DNA from: Athripsodes cinereus
Taxonomy: Eukaryota; Arthropoda; Insecta; Trichoptera; Leptoceridae
DNA length: 64,000 nucleotides
NCBI GenBank assembly: GCA_947579605.1
Contig: OX388305.1
Coordinates: 31,571,542 to 31,635,541, forward strand
Direction: 5' to 3'
Shown: positions 1 through 12,740 of the stretch, one piece after another
How positions within the stretch are numbered: the stretch's first letter is position 1
How the letters are laid out: each line of letters begins with the position of its first letter
The notes under the pieces: generated by a model
What the model was told of the DNA's origin: nothing
The model's database searches: none
The model's input: the letters and a program-made list of their open reading frames with translations, nothing else
Made by a program: the position numbers and the translations under genes

Positions 1-1954
1 ATATGTATAAATAAAACAAATGGTTGAATTATAAACATTTTCTATATTTTTTTTGATAATGAAATATATTTTTGATGTGTATGCAGTTTGTCATAATAAT
101 TAAGAAAATCCAAGGGTTGTAAATAAATAAATCAAGGTGTATTATAAAATTCATAATATTTTAATATTGATCTTGGTTTTAAAATTTTATTAACACTCTT
201 GTATTATTAAGGATAATTTGTTTAAAATAGCACCACTCAACCTATCATCATTGCGACGGTAATCTTCAAAAATTATTTTTACTATACTCCTCGCAGCAAA
301 AAAAAACTAAAATGATAAAATCGCATTTATAAATGTTCAAAATATCATATTGATATAAAAAAAATAACATACATGTGATCCAGAATTAAAAATATTTAAA
401 AAATAAAATGGTTGTAATTTTGCTAATTCGTTTGCATGAAATCACAAAGAAGGGGTGTAGAGCCGTCTTAAACATCGCTACCTACACTGAAAACCATAGG
501 TACATTTCACAAATCAAACTTATAATGAATAGGTACCTAAATGACATCGAAAAATATAGAATCATGCGCAACATACACACAATAATATATAGTTTAAAGA
601 TTTCATTTGTAACATACACCTTTTATATTCTTATCACATCAAGAATTATCGAAACATCTGTTCCCTAAATCTCCAATCCTCCCAATTCAATTTACAATAA
701 ATCAATACACAAAATACAATAAATCAATTTCCTTTCATGATGTCTTCCGAATACAATTATTAGAAATACTTATTTTGCGACAGTAATATATTTTAACAAC
801 AAGACAGTGTGTGAATGTGTGCGTGTTGTAATATAGACAATTTCTGCATTTTGATTTGAATACATACTAACAAATTCCCATCGTGCAATCACGCACTTCT
901 ACCATCAATCCATTGTTTGTGAATAATATCATTCTTCCAAGACTTACATAATCATTGTAAATATACATATAATTAACGTTAGTAGCACGTAGTTTATTTG
1001 AATATATATTCATTTATAAATTGACGTTAAAGTAAGAAAAAAATGCAATTAGTAGTAGACTTAACAGCCTATTAATGTTGTTGTAGTTCTCTGTATGCAA
1101 ATTACATGAATAAAATATATTATTATACATACCTACGCGTGAGGCTAATACGTTATTTAAAAAAAAAAACATATTATGTGACATTAACATAAGCAATTGA
1201 TAAACATATCTTTGTTTATCGATATGAAATAGGTAATTCATATAATTAATTGATTTCTAAAGTTTTCAGTGAGTGTAAATTCTTTTAAAGGATTTTTATA
1301 ATGATGATATAATGGAATGGTTACTGACCAACGAATTCACTAATTCTTATCGATAAAAGATGTACAATTTTTTTATGGTGTTAGGTACAAATTTTAACGT
1401 CTTATATTATATTAGGATGTTCGGTACTAAGTACTAGGTACCTGTATGATATTTTTTTTATACTAAATTTTACTGCACGAAGTTTTATAAGAAGTAAAAT
1501 AAAATACATATATTTTCTTTTCATAAAAGGACTTTCGAATTCTATATTATTTATTTATTATATAAAATGAACAATGTATGACAGTTTCAACCTTTGCGTC
1601 ACTCAAAGTTCTTGTAGATATATAGACAACAGTTTCATAGTGATTTCCGAGTACATGACACAATACGCTTCAATAATTAACAAAATCAATTAACAAATAA
1701 ACTTTTTTCAAACTATTCCGATTTGTATTATAACAAAGGCAAAATTAATATATCCTAATTATTTTGGAAAATCCGTTCGTTTACAAACGGCGAGCGTTTT
1801 ATAAAATAACGACAAAATCGTATTATTCAGGCATATCAAAATGAACATGACATAATATAAAGACGTACAATAAAAATAAAATACAGGTATAGTAGCTACA
1901 TTCAGGTTTTAACTAAAATTTAACCTATTAGTCTGTCCCACACGCACCATTTAT
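1..1954. other. AT-rich intergenic DNA, no feature seen
   Basis: No convincing coding frame, splice-flanked exon, RNA gene or recognisable repeat was found here. Short open frames are AT-driven and lack coding character. Confidence 0.5.
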
Positions 1955-2125
1955 CTGCTAGTTGGCACAGCACTACATTAAAACGCAAACGCAAATTATA
2001 TTATTGTCTAAATTTTTGTTGACATGGAGAGGACAGCTTGCATGTTTATTGCATGTAGTTGGTCTGTTAGCTTCCCCACTTGTAGGATTTGGCGTGATGG
2101 TATTGTCACTCGTATAGACGCTAGT
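1955..2125 (+). repeat. SINE-A family, diverged copy
   Basis: Carries the hallmarks of the family best seen at 61840-62087: a 'ggagaggacagcttgcatg' block, then a 'ccccacttgt' block and a 'gtgatggtattg' 3' block, in that order on the plus strand. The (TAG)n tail has decayed. The copy lacks the 5' head and is clearly older than the 61840 copy. Confidence 0.5.
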
Positions 2126-3668
2126 GAGTAGGACTTGTTGTTAATGTTGCTGGAGGTGTATACAACATGGTTTTTCGTAATATTTTATTGAAGTATAACT
2201 GATCATGACCCTATCAACCATTAGAACCCCCAAAATATACCTTCTCTTTATGTACATTTTATGGTATAAGTAACAATACCTTACCGATACTATCCTAAAT
2301 GCTTCAAGTTTCGTTCTACACATTCAATAGATACACCCATAGGTATAAATAATATGAAGGACTATACAACCTACTCTCAATAACTACTCAATTACATAAG
2401 TATGATTTCTATTCACTTTAATGTCTTTATAAGACGAAAGATGTCTCTCTAAATAAAGAACATATAATAAAAGAAAACATTTGTTTTTTTTTTAAACTTC
2501 GTTAAGTATATATGATTTCATTGTTATCGATGATTTTCCAAGTAGTCACAAGATTTCCCAGCCACAGCTTACATTTTCATTTCATTTATAAAGTAGGTAG
2601 GTATCATAAATTCATAAACTGTGAATGTTTAAGTTATTTCCCGTTTATTGGACCGTTAAGATGAGCAATGATATAAAAGTTGCACGTTTTTGTTGTGCCT
2701 ATTATTATTATGATTTTACAGGTGAACGATTACTTAGTAAGTAGTACTTACCACTTCACATAGAAATGGCGATACTTTTATATTTTATTTGAGATAATAT
2801 TATTATAATGTGGCGAAAAAAGTTATTGACGATTATATTGACGATTCAATAATTTTTAAAATTAAAGAAATTTCTACTGTCATGCGGTATCAACGCGGTA
2901 ATGTTTTATGCGTGTTATAAACTAATAAATTGTTTGTTTTTTTATGATTTTATAATACAGGTAAAAAATATTAGTCTTTCAATGCTCTGTCATTTGGAAA
3001 AATATCAGCCAACAAAAAAAAACAAAAATACTGTTCATATTTGAATATTATATGAAAATTGAAGTATTCGATAAATGGTGTTTCTTTATCATTCATTAAA
3101 ATTACCTGACAAGTGTTTCTCACGAATGCTAATAAAATCTTTTTCATCTTATTGAAGCCTAGCTAATATTATGTACAGGGTTTTTCTAGATTGTGATGAA
3201 AACAGTTAATTATTATGAGAAGCGAAAAAATATTGTCTATAGAAGACACGTTAAATTAATCGTAGGTACAGGTAATTTACAAATGTACAACAAATACATG
3301 CATGATTTTATATAAACTTTGTACTCCTTTATTAGATGTATTGTTAATATGTATGTTCGAAAATATGTTTTGAATATGTGCCTATAGAGATGTATGTAGT
3401 AACTACTGTTTTTTGAACGTTTGTAGTAATGTACATGTGTCTTCAGACAATTATAAATTCATATCTTTATCTGTTTATATGTTAAGGTACGTATATTCAT
3501 CCGAAACAGACTTTTACAGAATCGATATCTTAGAGCTTTGGGAAAATACTACCTCACAATATACATACATATGAATGATGAAGAGCTCTATTTTTAACTT
3601 ACTTCCTGCCTGTATTTTTCAAGAAGAATGTTAAGGGGATAAAAGTATATCAAAAAGATAAAGTTTTA

Positions 3669-3839
3669 GTACCATCCCTCACCGGGATGCTATGGCAACC
3701 GGCTACGAAGCCAAATAATTCATATCGAAATGTATTGGGACTAATTCACATAGCTATGGATTGACCACGTCACCACTCGTAGAATTATTTGGGTATTTAG
3801 ACGGCAACGTCTCCATAGCGTCCCGGTGAGGGATGAAAC
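3669..3839. mobile_element. MITE, 171 bp, PIF/Harbinger-like (TTA target duplication)
   Basis: Two inverted ends match closely: 'catccctcaccggga' at 3673 and its complement ending at 3835, extending to 'gctatgg' on the inner side with one mismatch. The element is flanked by TTA on both sides (3666-3668 and 3840-3842). A 3-bp TWA duplication is characteristic of PIF/Harbinger elements. There is no coding capacity. The interior is AT-rich and unrelated to the 537-bp Harbinger MITEs at 33603 and 41114. Confidence 0.6.
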
Positions 3840-4610
3840 TTAGTTGAAATAGTTATTGTAAAAAATGTATACTTTACCCTTCGTGATATAACATTTTTTT
3901 CTCATAAATTTTGTGGAAAATTAAGATTGCTTTGGAGGTCAGATATCACATTTTTATTGTTAGTTTACAAATTTTATAAAACGATTTTCCTAATGAGGTC
4001 CGTGACCAAGAAACAAATCAAGAATAGAATTAAGTTGGCGAGGCTATTTACCATTGTGACTGTGGGCAAATCAATTATTTCTCGAGGAATTGTACCGCGT
4101 CGCGCCTTACAACGATCATTAGGTAATATTCCTAGTGTGTGAATAAAATATAGTTACATGCCTACATACATGGCACACCGTGATAAAATACGTATTGTAT
4201 TGCATTTCCTGTATACCTATCACCTACGAGTACCTACTTCAACTGCATTGCAATGCAATACATCTCTATCATTGATCTGCCTGGTAACATTATTTCCGAG
4301 TCATTAATAACTACATACTCATGCTGGTTCAGGTAGGTAGGTACCTGCGAAGGTTTTCGCATGAAGTTACATACTATGTATACCTATTCTTCATATGTGA
4401 CGTAGACAATATGAAGGTTTGCGGCTTATATAATAAGTATATTTTTGATTTGCATGACGTGCTTACTAATAAAAAGTTTTAGTAAAAAATTTAATTAATT
4501 CAACATTTTCCTTATGTTCATGTCATCCGTAGTCGATGGGTCCTTCAATGTTCGTGTCTCTAGATCTAGAAGATATAATGAAGTTAGGGATGTTGGCCTC
4601 GATAATACTA

Positions 4611-4752
4611 CCTACTTACTACTACTACTACTATACCATCACGGCACATCCCACAAGTGGGGTAGCCAGCAGATCAGCTGCACATAAGAAACATGCAAAC
4701 TGTCCTCTTCGTGCCAATATAAAGTCAAGACATTCAGGATGGGTGGCTTACG
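4611..4752 (-). repeat. SINE-A family, 5'-truncated copy
   Basis: Read on the minus strand this is the 3' half of SINE-A: the gccacccatcctgaatgtct block, the gcacg(a)agagga block, 'ctaccccacttgtgggat' and 'gccgtgatggtatag', ending in (TAG)n. On the plus strand the copy therefore begins with a run of 'act' triplets. Truncation at the 5' end and the triplet 3' tail fit retroposition. Confidence 0.65.
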
Positions 4753-5343
4753 TATAATCATAAAATTTACTTAGGACCTTTGTATTTTATTTTAGCGCGA
4801 ATTACTCACATTTAATGTACTACAACAGTAAGCTCATTATTTGCTAATAATATATAATCTCTAGCACCTATTACTACCATGCATTGTTTAATATTATCAT
4901 AAGTAAAACTAAATGGTTGCTTTGTAGTGATTCAAAATACAGGCAAACACTTATGACATATTAAATAAATTATACAATTTATTCTATTGCGTAGCACTTT
5001 TGCATAGAAAACAATGCAATTGGTCCATAGACAATATTGGTGGCAGAACAAGTGTATCTATATCTGTCAGGGTAATTTTTTTACTCAGAGGTATTTTTAT
5101 TCTTTACGTTCACGCGAGCGTACAAGTATCACGATTTCATCATAAAATATCAAGCCGTATGAGAGGAAACTGCACAATAGTGTTGTCATTTCATTTTTTT
5201 GTTATCATTTTTGTATTGTAGGTACCTACCCAAAAATAGTTCAAATTCTTTCATATTCCTTAATTTTATGTATACTTTTTGAAATGCGTTTATGCTTTTA
5301 TTTCACAATCTTTCACTGAGATAAAGTTTTAAGACTAGATACC

Positions 5344-5640
5344 TATTGAAGGAGACCCATCACCGTCCACCCGAATACCGCAGAAGTCTGGGGACTTCCA
5401 TTTATCCGAAATTCTACACTTAACAAACCTTGTCCACACCGAAGATGCCATTGTGGGCAGCCTGAAGGACTGGCCGGTCAAACCACCAAACCGCCAAAAC
5501 CTTGGTGTGAAATCTTTTGACTTAACTCCTTCGATGTACCTCTATACGAGAGAAGCAAACAACAGATATGAAACAAAATAAAAATAAAAGTATACAAAAT
5601 CATTTTTAGCCTATTTTAAGAGCACTTGTGTATATTTAAG
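5344..5640 (-). repeat. R1-clade LINE, 3' UTR fragment
   Basis: Homologous by eye to 37116-37497 and more distantly to 15069-15559, the 3' UTR of the R1-clade element. Shared blocks are 'attgaagga.accca', 'ttccatttatccgaaattc', 'gtgggcagcctgaag', 'gaaatcttttgact' and 'cctctatacgagagaagcaa'. It is a dead, 5'-truncated 3' end with no RT coding sequence. Confidence 0.65.
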
Positions 5641-6113
5641 ATATATCAAAATATTATTCAATAAATTTTACAATAAAACATTTTCTCAATAAGTTCAAAA
5701 CGTACAAACAAGGGCCAATCAATCATTGAAGTTGTTGCCGAAATTACATAAACAAAAAAGTCTATAAATACGTTGATAACCTTCAAATTAATACGTAATG
5801 GCCATGGCTAACTGGTACATACCGTAATATTAAAATATTATTGTTATTTAGATAATTTTAATGTCCGTAATCTATTATGTAATTATATACTTAAAATAAT
5901 GTATAGATTTCACTTGCAAACATTTAGATGCATTCTGCATACATAATTTGTGTGTTAATGCATTCTCTTCCTGTTACAATTTAATGGTTAACACTGACTA
6001 CTGTATATCTCTACCGATTTGACTAATGTTATATTATACTTGTAATAATGTTTATACTTGTATATCTTTGTTTAAAACCGTAGTTACATAATTGTGCTTA
6101 CCTATTTAAAATT

Positions 6114-6252
6114 AGCCCCCCTAGACGAGCACGCACTTGTCAATCGACTAAAAACGAATTTACGACAATCTACCTATAACATGTACCGTGTAATTATGCG
6201 TTATTGTTGCGGTTAATACTCGTCGACAAGTGACAGTTTATCTAGGGGGGCT
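6114..6252. mobile_element. Short MITE with inverted ends
   Basis: The ends are 'agcccccctaga' (6114) and its complement 'tctaggggggct' (ending 6252). A second inverted block lies further in ('acttgtcaatcgac' against 'gtcgacaagtg'). Length is about 139 bp with no coding capacity. No clear target duplication is visible, so the superfamily cannot be given. Confidence 0.5.
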
Positions 6253-6468
6253 GGTATGCATTGTTTTGACTTGACTGTTTGGTTTTGTTTTTAATTATTA
6301 TTATTATATATTTTATAAAGGCTGTTTTATTTTATAAATAAATAAATACATTCGAAATACATTTAGCTCAGCCCTGAATACTCCCAAATGCTGAAAACTG
6401 ACCACGTCGAGGTAAAACCTACTTAGAACGAATATAACCACTAGAAATCTATTATCTATTTAAGAGCA

Positions 6469-6650
6469 TTCGCAATATTGTTATACAAAAAAACATACGT
6501 ATACACTATGCATATTATAATTATGTACAATACAATATTGCGAATACTTATAATTTTTTTTCTGAATAAATTATAAGTACCTATTCGCAATATTGTATTG
6601 TACGTATTTATAATATGCATAGTGTATACGTATGTTTTTTTGTATATTCG
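6469..6650. repeat. Long near-perfect inverted repeat (hairpin)
   Basis: Arms of about 75 bp (about 6481-6554 and 6568-6645) are near-exact complements around a T-rich spacer of about 13 bp. Both arms contain 'acatacgtatacactatgca' or its complement and 'caatattgcgaat'. The transcript of either strand would fold into one long hairpin. It may be a snap-back MITE. No target duplication was found. Confidence 0.7.
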
Positions 6651-6931
6651 CTGCATACATTCAGATACTAGACAAATATAATTTATTTTTAAACTTGCAT
6701 TCGTTGAAAGTATTTCTGGACAATAAATATATTGTATGTAGGTACCTACCTATATCATATATTAAATAACAAAGAAATGAAGCATTCTCTTGTAAAAGCC
6801 ATTCATTCCTAAAATTATTATATTATATTCTTCGGCGAAATTTGTGATATCGTACAATTCAGTCTAAATAATGTGGAGAGACAATTATTTCAGGGGTGGA
6901 AATGTGCAATATCAGCATATTATCATGGCAG

Positions 6932-7123
6932 CACGGGCGTGGCCATGGAGAAGGTTTTGGGGATTCAAACCCCCCCCTCCCCCGAAAAGTTAAGATATAA
7001 ACATCACTAATCATTTTTTTATTTTCATATAATATAAAGGTCATTGCATGCACGTTCATTAGTTTTATTTTCTTGATCCCCCCCTCCCCTCCCCTCCGAA
7101 ATCAAAACCCGGCTAAGCCTGTG
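6932..7123. mobile_element. hAT-type MITE, 192 bp (family 1)
   Basis: Starts 'cacgggcgtgg' and ends 'aagcctgtg', imperfect inverted ends. It is flanked by an exact 8-bp direct repeat 'catggcag' (6924-6931 and 7124-7131); 8-bp duplications are typical of hAT elements. A second copy lies at 58342-58521, sharing the ends, the C-rich 'ttcaaaccccc' block, and 'aagttaagatat'. Confidence 0.7.
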
Positions 7124-7134
7124 CATGGCAGATT

Positions 7135-7262
7135 GTAAAAACCTATAAAAATAACCTTTAATTTATGCAGTAGGTATGTAAAAATCTATAAAAATAACCT
7201 TAAATTTATGCAGTAGGTATGTAAAAATCTATAAAAATAAGCATAAATTTATGCAAATGCAT
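7135..7262. repeat. 43-bp tandem repeat, about 3 copies
   Basis: Units starting at 7135, 7178 and 7221 share 'gtaaaaa.ctataaaaataa' and 'aatttatgcagtaggtat'. The third unit is diverged at its 3' end. The array abuts the hAT-type MITE target duplication. Confidence 0.8.
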
Positions 7263-9128
7263 ATAATATCATCTCGAATAATACATTGCTATAGTATTAA
7301 TGATCACAAAATGTAAAGGTAAAGTATCAAGAATGGTAAAAGTATGTCAGTCTTTCACACTCGCTACAGCATGTTCCTATCTACATTATGTTTTCTTACG
7401 GTAGTATAGATACCTATCAGCCATCAGGTGTATATAATATAAGAAATCAACGAATGGGCTTATATAATTCGCGATATTATTGTTAGTATAAACGTAGTTA
7501 TATAATAATAATTTACAAAATATCAGGTGAACACCAAGCAAAATGCATTCATGTATTTTGCTGTTAATATGCACATTATTTCAATGATCAGACATACGAG
7601 TACCTACCTACCTAATTTGCGCAGTGAATGTATTTGAAAAGTTGTTTTGAGTGAAATTAATATTTTTGTTATTTTTTTCTTTAACGGTCGAACATTCGGT
7701 TATGGTATATTATTTATACATAATATTATTTCCTAAACAATAGTATGATGCTATGCCATAAATAAAGAAAAAAAAAGACAATAGTATGTATTCTATATAG
7801 TAAATCATTTGACATCTTCAATCCACGATATAATACCCTCGCTAAATGTCTTGCATTTTTATTTGCACATAGACAAGTTCTAGCACGTGAAGTTAGTATG
7901 CTGGCTACCCGAATAGTTGTATACCTACGCTTTGATCTATTAACTTCCGGTAAAAGAAATAGAAAAAAAACACTTATTAGTTTTCATTAATTATCAAAAA
8001 TGCAATCAGGTGTAATTTGGCAAAAACCAAGAAAGAAAAATTTAACTTATTTAATAATGAAAGCAATATGAAGGTGTATTTATTTCTCTAAAATAAATAT
8101 TGTGAATCAATCGAAAATTTTGGATAAACATTACATATTTTTTGGTAAATGGTTTATGACACTTTCCTCTAAGCAAGCTATGTAGTTTTGACGTTTTCGA
8201 CGCACCATGGACAATCCAATAAGCACTTGTTTTAAAAACAAACACATTTTTTTGCAAATTACCTAGTTTATTTTAAGCGAACTTAAAATGTTTGATAACT
8301 ATCATTTAATAATAATAGTATATAATATGAATGAATTTACTAGATTATTATATAATACGCAGCTTTGAGATCAAGTCCCGTTCATTTCGTAATCAAAAAT
8401 TAGTTGAATCATTTGAATCTATTTATATATTTTATAATGTCAATAGAAAGCGCTCATTATTTCTCAATAAGTAGTATATTATGTATCTACCATAAAAACT
8501 TTCGGATGCGCATCATTTCAACTCCAATTTTCAACAAAACAATAATAATGTTAGTGTCATACAATATGTGTATACTAACTGTATACAAGTGTAATTTTTA
8601 AAATCCAACTTATTGAATAGAAGATTCATATATGGTAGATACCAAATCATGTAACAACAAAAAATGCTTATAAAATCAATGTGATTAAAGATTTATACAG
8701 CGCTTATAAGAGCATGTCAATCATTATTGAATTGAATAAGTAATGATCTTGAGTTTAAAGTGTTCTTGAGAGCGAAAAGTAATTTGATAGTGCTTATTTC
8801 AAAATATATTTTGAATTGCAAGGTAGGTACCTATCTACGTAGTAGTCATTAGAGTGATGAGTGGTGTAATTCAGAATCCGATTTCCAAAATAAAGTTAGA
8901 AAATAACGATAAAAAATCTGGATTTCTTTCTCGTAAATTTATCCTCAATCCGAGAGCTTAATTAATTTTACCAAGCTCTTGAATAAGGAAGTAGTCATAT
9001 ATTTTTAATACATTAGCTATTACAATATTATAATATATTGAATTCTAATTAACATTATAATATACCTACTTATGTATAGTATCAAAACAATATAATATAA
9101 TATTATGTAAACCTAATCCTAATTCATA
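7263..9128. other. AT-rich intergenic DNA, no feature seen
   Basis: No coding exon, RNA gene or recognisable element was found up to the assembly gap. Confidence 0.4.
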
Positions 9129-9328
9129 NNNNNNNNNNNNNNNNNNNNNNNNNNNNNNNNNNNNNNNNNNNNNNNNNNNNNNNNNNNNNNNNNNNNNNNN
9201 NNNNNNNNNNNNNNNNNNNNNNNNNNNNNNNNNNNNNNNNNNNNNNNNNNNNNNNNNNNNNNNNNNNNNNNNNNNNNNNNNNNNNNNNNNNNNNNNNNNN
9301 NNNNNNNNNNNNNNNNNNNNNNNNNNNN
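9129..9328. other. Assembly gap (200 N)
   Basis: Run of exactly 200 unknown bases, a conventional scaffold-gap length. A 5' noncoding exon of the CRAL-TRIO gene could be hidden here. Confidence 0.99.
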
Positions 9329-9613
9329 CGAAAGCCGACATTACATTAATAAATTTTACGTAGATGTATGAAATAAAAGACCTATAGCTAATCAACTTAA
9401 AAAAATCAACTTGAACTTGAACCACTCTAGATTGAATAAATTTTCAAATCTATGGAATGCCTATTTAAAATGTTACCAATGTTAGAAAATTTGTATCCTA
9501 TGAATATGTATGAATATTTTTTGATGCAACTTAAATCTTATTTACTGACTTAATAAACCTGTATATGTATTTTCATTTTTCAGTAATATATATATATATT
9601 TTTTTTAGAATCT

Positions 9614-12170
9614 ATGATGCCAGAAGTAAATAATACTGAAGACGAAAAATGTTGGGAATTGGATTTAGGAGAGCCTCCACCAGAACTTTTGGAATGGGCC
9701 AAAGAAAATATTAACGAAAATTCAGAGTCAAGAATTAAATGTACCCAAGACTTGAGAGATATGATTTTCGGTAAGAAAAACTGTTAAAAAAAATTGTGAG
9801 TGAAACTTTCTCTGCGTTTCAAAACACTCGCAACTAAGCCCATAAGCTCGGCAAAACCATCCTTCAATATGCTGTTAGAAATCGATAAAGCCTACAAGTC
9901 CTGCTTCCACAACAGGGCTTTTAGTGTTGTAGGAACTGTCATCTGGAAATAACTCCTCGACGACCATTGTTAAAATCAATAACAATGTTCAGGAGCAAAC
10001 TGAAGACATCGCTCTTCCAACAGTTTCCCGCGTCTTTGAGATGGATGCTCCATTAACAAGTGTCGAATATATCATCCGACATACATACATACGATAAAAA
10101 TCTTTTTCTGTTAACTCGAACTCCCTCACTCCACTTTATTAAATGTTATTGAATAAAGTTGAATGTCTTTCAGAGCGAGGAGAATGTACGCCACACAGAA
10201 TGGACGATGCTTTCTTGCTGAGATTCTTACGTGCCAGATATTTCATAGTCGAAAGAGCCCACAGATTGGTAAGTAGAGTTACAGTAGGAATCTAAAGAGC
10301 AAAATATTAAACTGAATCCTTTTGCAAGGGTGCGTTCATCCTTACTTTTCTACCTTTATCTTACCAGTGTAGAAGTTGAAAATATATAAACACCTATACC
10401 TACATATGATTATGGGTATCTACTAGTTCACGGTCGATGCGAGAACTTTTTTCCCTACCTTACGAGGGGTACTGCCATTGAATTTATTACTTACATCTTG
10501 CAAGTATCTGTAAACCTACTACACAAACTTCCGAAGATATAATATTATTATTCTTATGATCACCTTATACTGACCAACGTAAACGGGCGCAATGACCAAG
10601 AACACCGGCCAAGGTCTTCAAGAAAATATATAGCTGCACAGTACCTCACTTTATTAGCAAATTAATGTAGCCTTTACATATACACTTATTTTTCTTGGAT
10701 TGATGTATTCGTTGTACGCCTATGTTTTGTCAAATACCTTGTACTGTGAATCATTTGCATTTTTTCGAAATTAATTTTGCTGACCAACGAATACTATAAT
10801 AAAAATACAAATATGGCTACCTACCCTCAAAGATCATTTTTAATGAAAAAGTAGTACACGTGTATTATTTGTAATTAATAATAATATATAATTTTTAGAT
10901 CGTAAACTACTATCAGTTTAAGGAAGAGACGCCAGAGATCCATCAGGATGTGCAACCTATGGCTTTAAAGTTCATTGGAGACGCTGATGTTCTGTCAGTT
11001 CCTCCATATAGAGATCAAAATGGAAGGAGGCTTATGATATACAGGATAGGTAATACAATTTAAACACTCAATATTTATAAAGCATTTACAAAAAAATATA
11101 TTATGTTTAAGATAGCTTAACTTAACTTGTACCTATAGACAAAATACTCAGATGAGCTCGTTGGAAACTAAGATATTAATTTTGTATCAGGGATGGGTAG
11201 GTACCTACTAAAACAACGATGCACAAACAATATTTGGGTATGATTAAATTTGTTTTGAATATATTCTTGTGAAACTTGTTTGAATCTTGCGAATAAATAA
11301 ATAAAAAATACAATACAAAAAACATAAGTTTACATGTAACACCTAGACCCAGAATAATTTGAATACGGTCATTCTTCATTTTGCCCTGGCCGAGAATCGA
11401 GCCCAAAACCTCGTAACCCACCACCTTACCGGCCATATTAACCTTTATTTTTTAGATTTGAATACGATTATTGAATTCTTTATTAATAAATTAATTCCAG
11501 GCAATTGGGATACAAGTGCTTATGCAGTTGAAGAAATTTTTAAAGCAACCATTGTGATCTTGGAACTCGGTATCATGGAACAAAGGGCGCAGATTCTTGG
11601 AGGAGTCGCGATTTTCGATTTCGAAAATTTATCTATGCAACATGCCTGGCAAGTCACGCCAACGATCGCGTCAAAAGTTATTCAAATCATGGTGGTAAGT
11701 ACATTACCAATTATGATATTTTTTTTTTACCAAAAATAGACTTTAATTTTTATTGACATTAACCAACGTTTATTGACAAATATATTACTTTATTTATGTC
11801 ATTTCAGACAAGTTTTCCATTAAAAATACACGCCCTCCACATCGTCAACCAATCTTGGGCTTTTGATGTCATCTACAACGCATTCAAACCATTCTTAGAT
11901 GAAAGAATGCGAGAGAGAGTTTTCTTCCACGGAACAGACATGGAGTCACTGCAGAAACATATCTCACCAAAATTCCTTCCTAAGAGGTATGGAGGAACAA
12001 AACAAGACTACTCCTACACCCTGTGGCTGGATTCATTATCTAAAAATATGGATATCGTGAAAGAAATGGAAGCCCTTGGTTACAAATTTGATCCTAAAGA
12101 TCTACCAAGTGAAGAGAAGGAAGGCACCAGTAGCAGTAGTAATAAAAAAGAATTGAATGCTAAAGATTGA
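9614..12170 (+). CDS. CRAL-TRIO lipid-binding protein (alpha-tocopherol-transfer/clavesin-like), 5 coding exons
   Basis: Coding exons are 9614-9770, 10174-10268, 10899-11049, 11501-11694 and 11808-12170, all with GT-AG introns and consistent phases. They total 960 nt and encode 319 aa, the usual family length. The first exon begins at an acceptor (TTTTAG, 9607-9608), so upstream noncoding exons are expected. ATG 9617 is an alternative start. The CRAL-TRIO-N segment lies near residues 55-95 (DDAFLLRFLRAR, then VERAHRL, YYQFKEETPEI). The lipid-binding domain covers roughly 110-280, with VAIFDFENLS and HALHIVNQSWAFDVIYNAF, the family's signature stretch. The acidic/serine-rich tail (EEKEGTSSSSNKKE) is variable. 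Family members are soluble carriers of hydrophobic ligands such as tocopherol, retinoids or phosphoinositides. The ligand here is unknown. No frame break is seen. Assignment to CRAL-TRIO is firm, but the subfamily is inferred. Confidence 0.93.
9899..10050 (+). repeat. CR1/L2-type LINE C-terminal fragment in intron 1
   Basis: Frameshifted remnant reading RAFSVVGTVIW and then, in another frame, FRSKLKTSLFQQ. This matches the order AFSVSAPNLWN...FKRDLKTYFF at the C-terminus of the L2-clade ORF at 41680-43962. It lies wholly inside intron 1 of the CRAL-TRIO gene and has stops, so it is a fossil. Confidence 0.6.
11350..11445 (-). repeat. Possible tRNA-derived SINE remnant in intron 3
   Basis: On the minus strand 'atggccggtaaggtggtggg' is followed by 'ttgggctcgattctc', which resembles a pol III box B, and then 'attattctgggtctaggtg'. 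Relatively GC-rich for an intron. No intact cloverleaf and no second copy are present here to confirm it. Confidence 0.35.
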
Positions 12171-12416
12171 TAATTCTGCAACAACAAAATGAATACAAAA
12201 CAAATATTTGATAAGGTTTTAACTGTTGAACTATAATTTATTAAATTGAGACATTGGTTTCTCATAAAGTTAGCATAGTTACCTATAATATTCCTGCCTT
12301 ACTAGGTACTCCAGGTACTAATGGGACCACAAAGGGAAATAATTATAGAAAAAAATTGTCATGCTCACAATATTCACTAATTACATTTTTAGTTATTAGT
12401 TATATGTACCTTACAA

Positions 12417-12740
12417 TTCTGTACCTGAGAGCCATTAGGAGTCATGTGCATTTTTGACAAAAATGGCAAATTTACAAAAAAAGCTCTTAAGTACAGAAAT
12501 GCTTAGGGTCTATACTATACGGTTTATGTAATAAGCTGTATACTATATACAGCTAGCTATATAATAGGGAGGAATGGAGAAGAAAAACCAAACTCGTTGC
12601 AGACCAATCCAATGGATTGTAACTAAATATATATATATACAGCTTATTACTAGTAAAATGTTGAGATTATTTCGATTAAAAAAATGAATTTGAAAATGAC
12701 ATTTTAGTACTTCAGATTAAATGGCTCTCAGGTCCAGAAC
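12417..12740. mobile_element. MITE (family 2), copy 1, split by an RTE tail
   Basis: Inverted ends 'ttctgtacctgagagcca' and complement, one mismatch. It shares with copy 2 (14805-15016) the blocks 'tttttgacaaaaatgg', 'ttaagtacagaaatg', 'atatacagcttatta' and 'aaaatgacattttaatac'. An RTE 3' fragment sits inside. Superfamily unknown because target duplications are unclear. Confidence 0.7.
12563..12638 (+). repeat. RTE-clade LINE 3' tail, nested in a MITE
   Basis: Matches the last about 65 bp plus (TA)n of the RTE copy ending at 46390: 'gaggaatggagaagaaaaac', 'gttgcagaccaatccaatgg' and 'attgtaactaaatata'. The MITE sequence 'tatatacagct' occurs on both sides (12544-12554 and 12634-12644), so this is an extremely 5'-truncated insertion with an 11-bp target duplication. 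Confidence 0.85.

Noticed and set aside
3927..4142. 71-codon basic open frame
   Set aside because: No family resemblance, no splice context, short. Chance frames of this size are expected.
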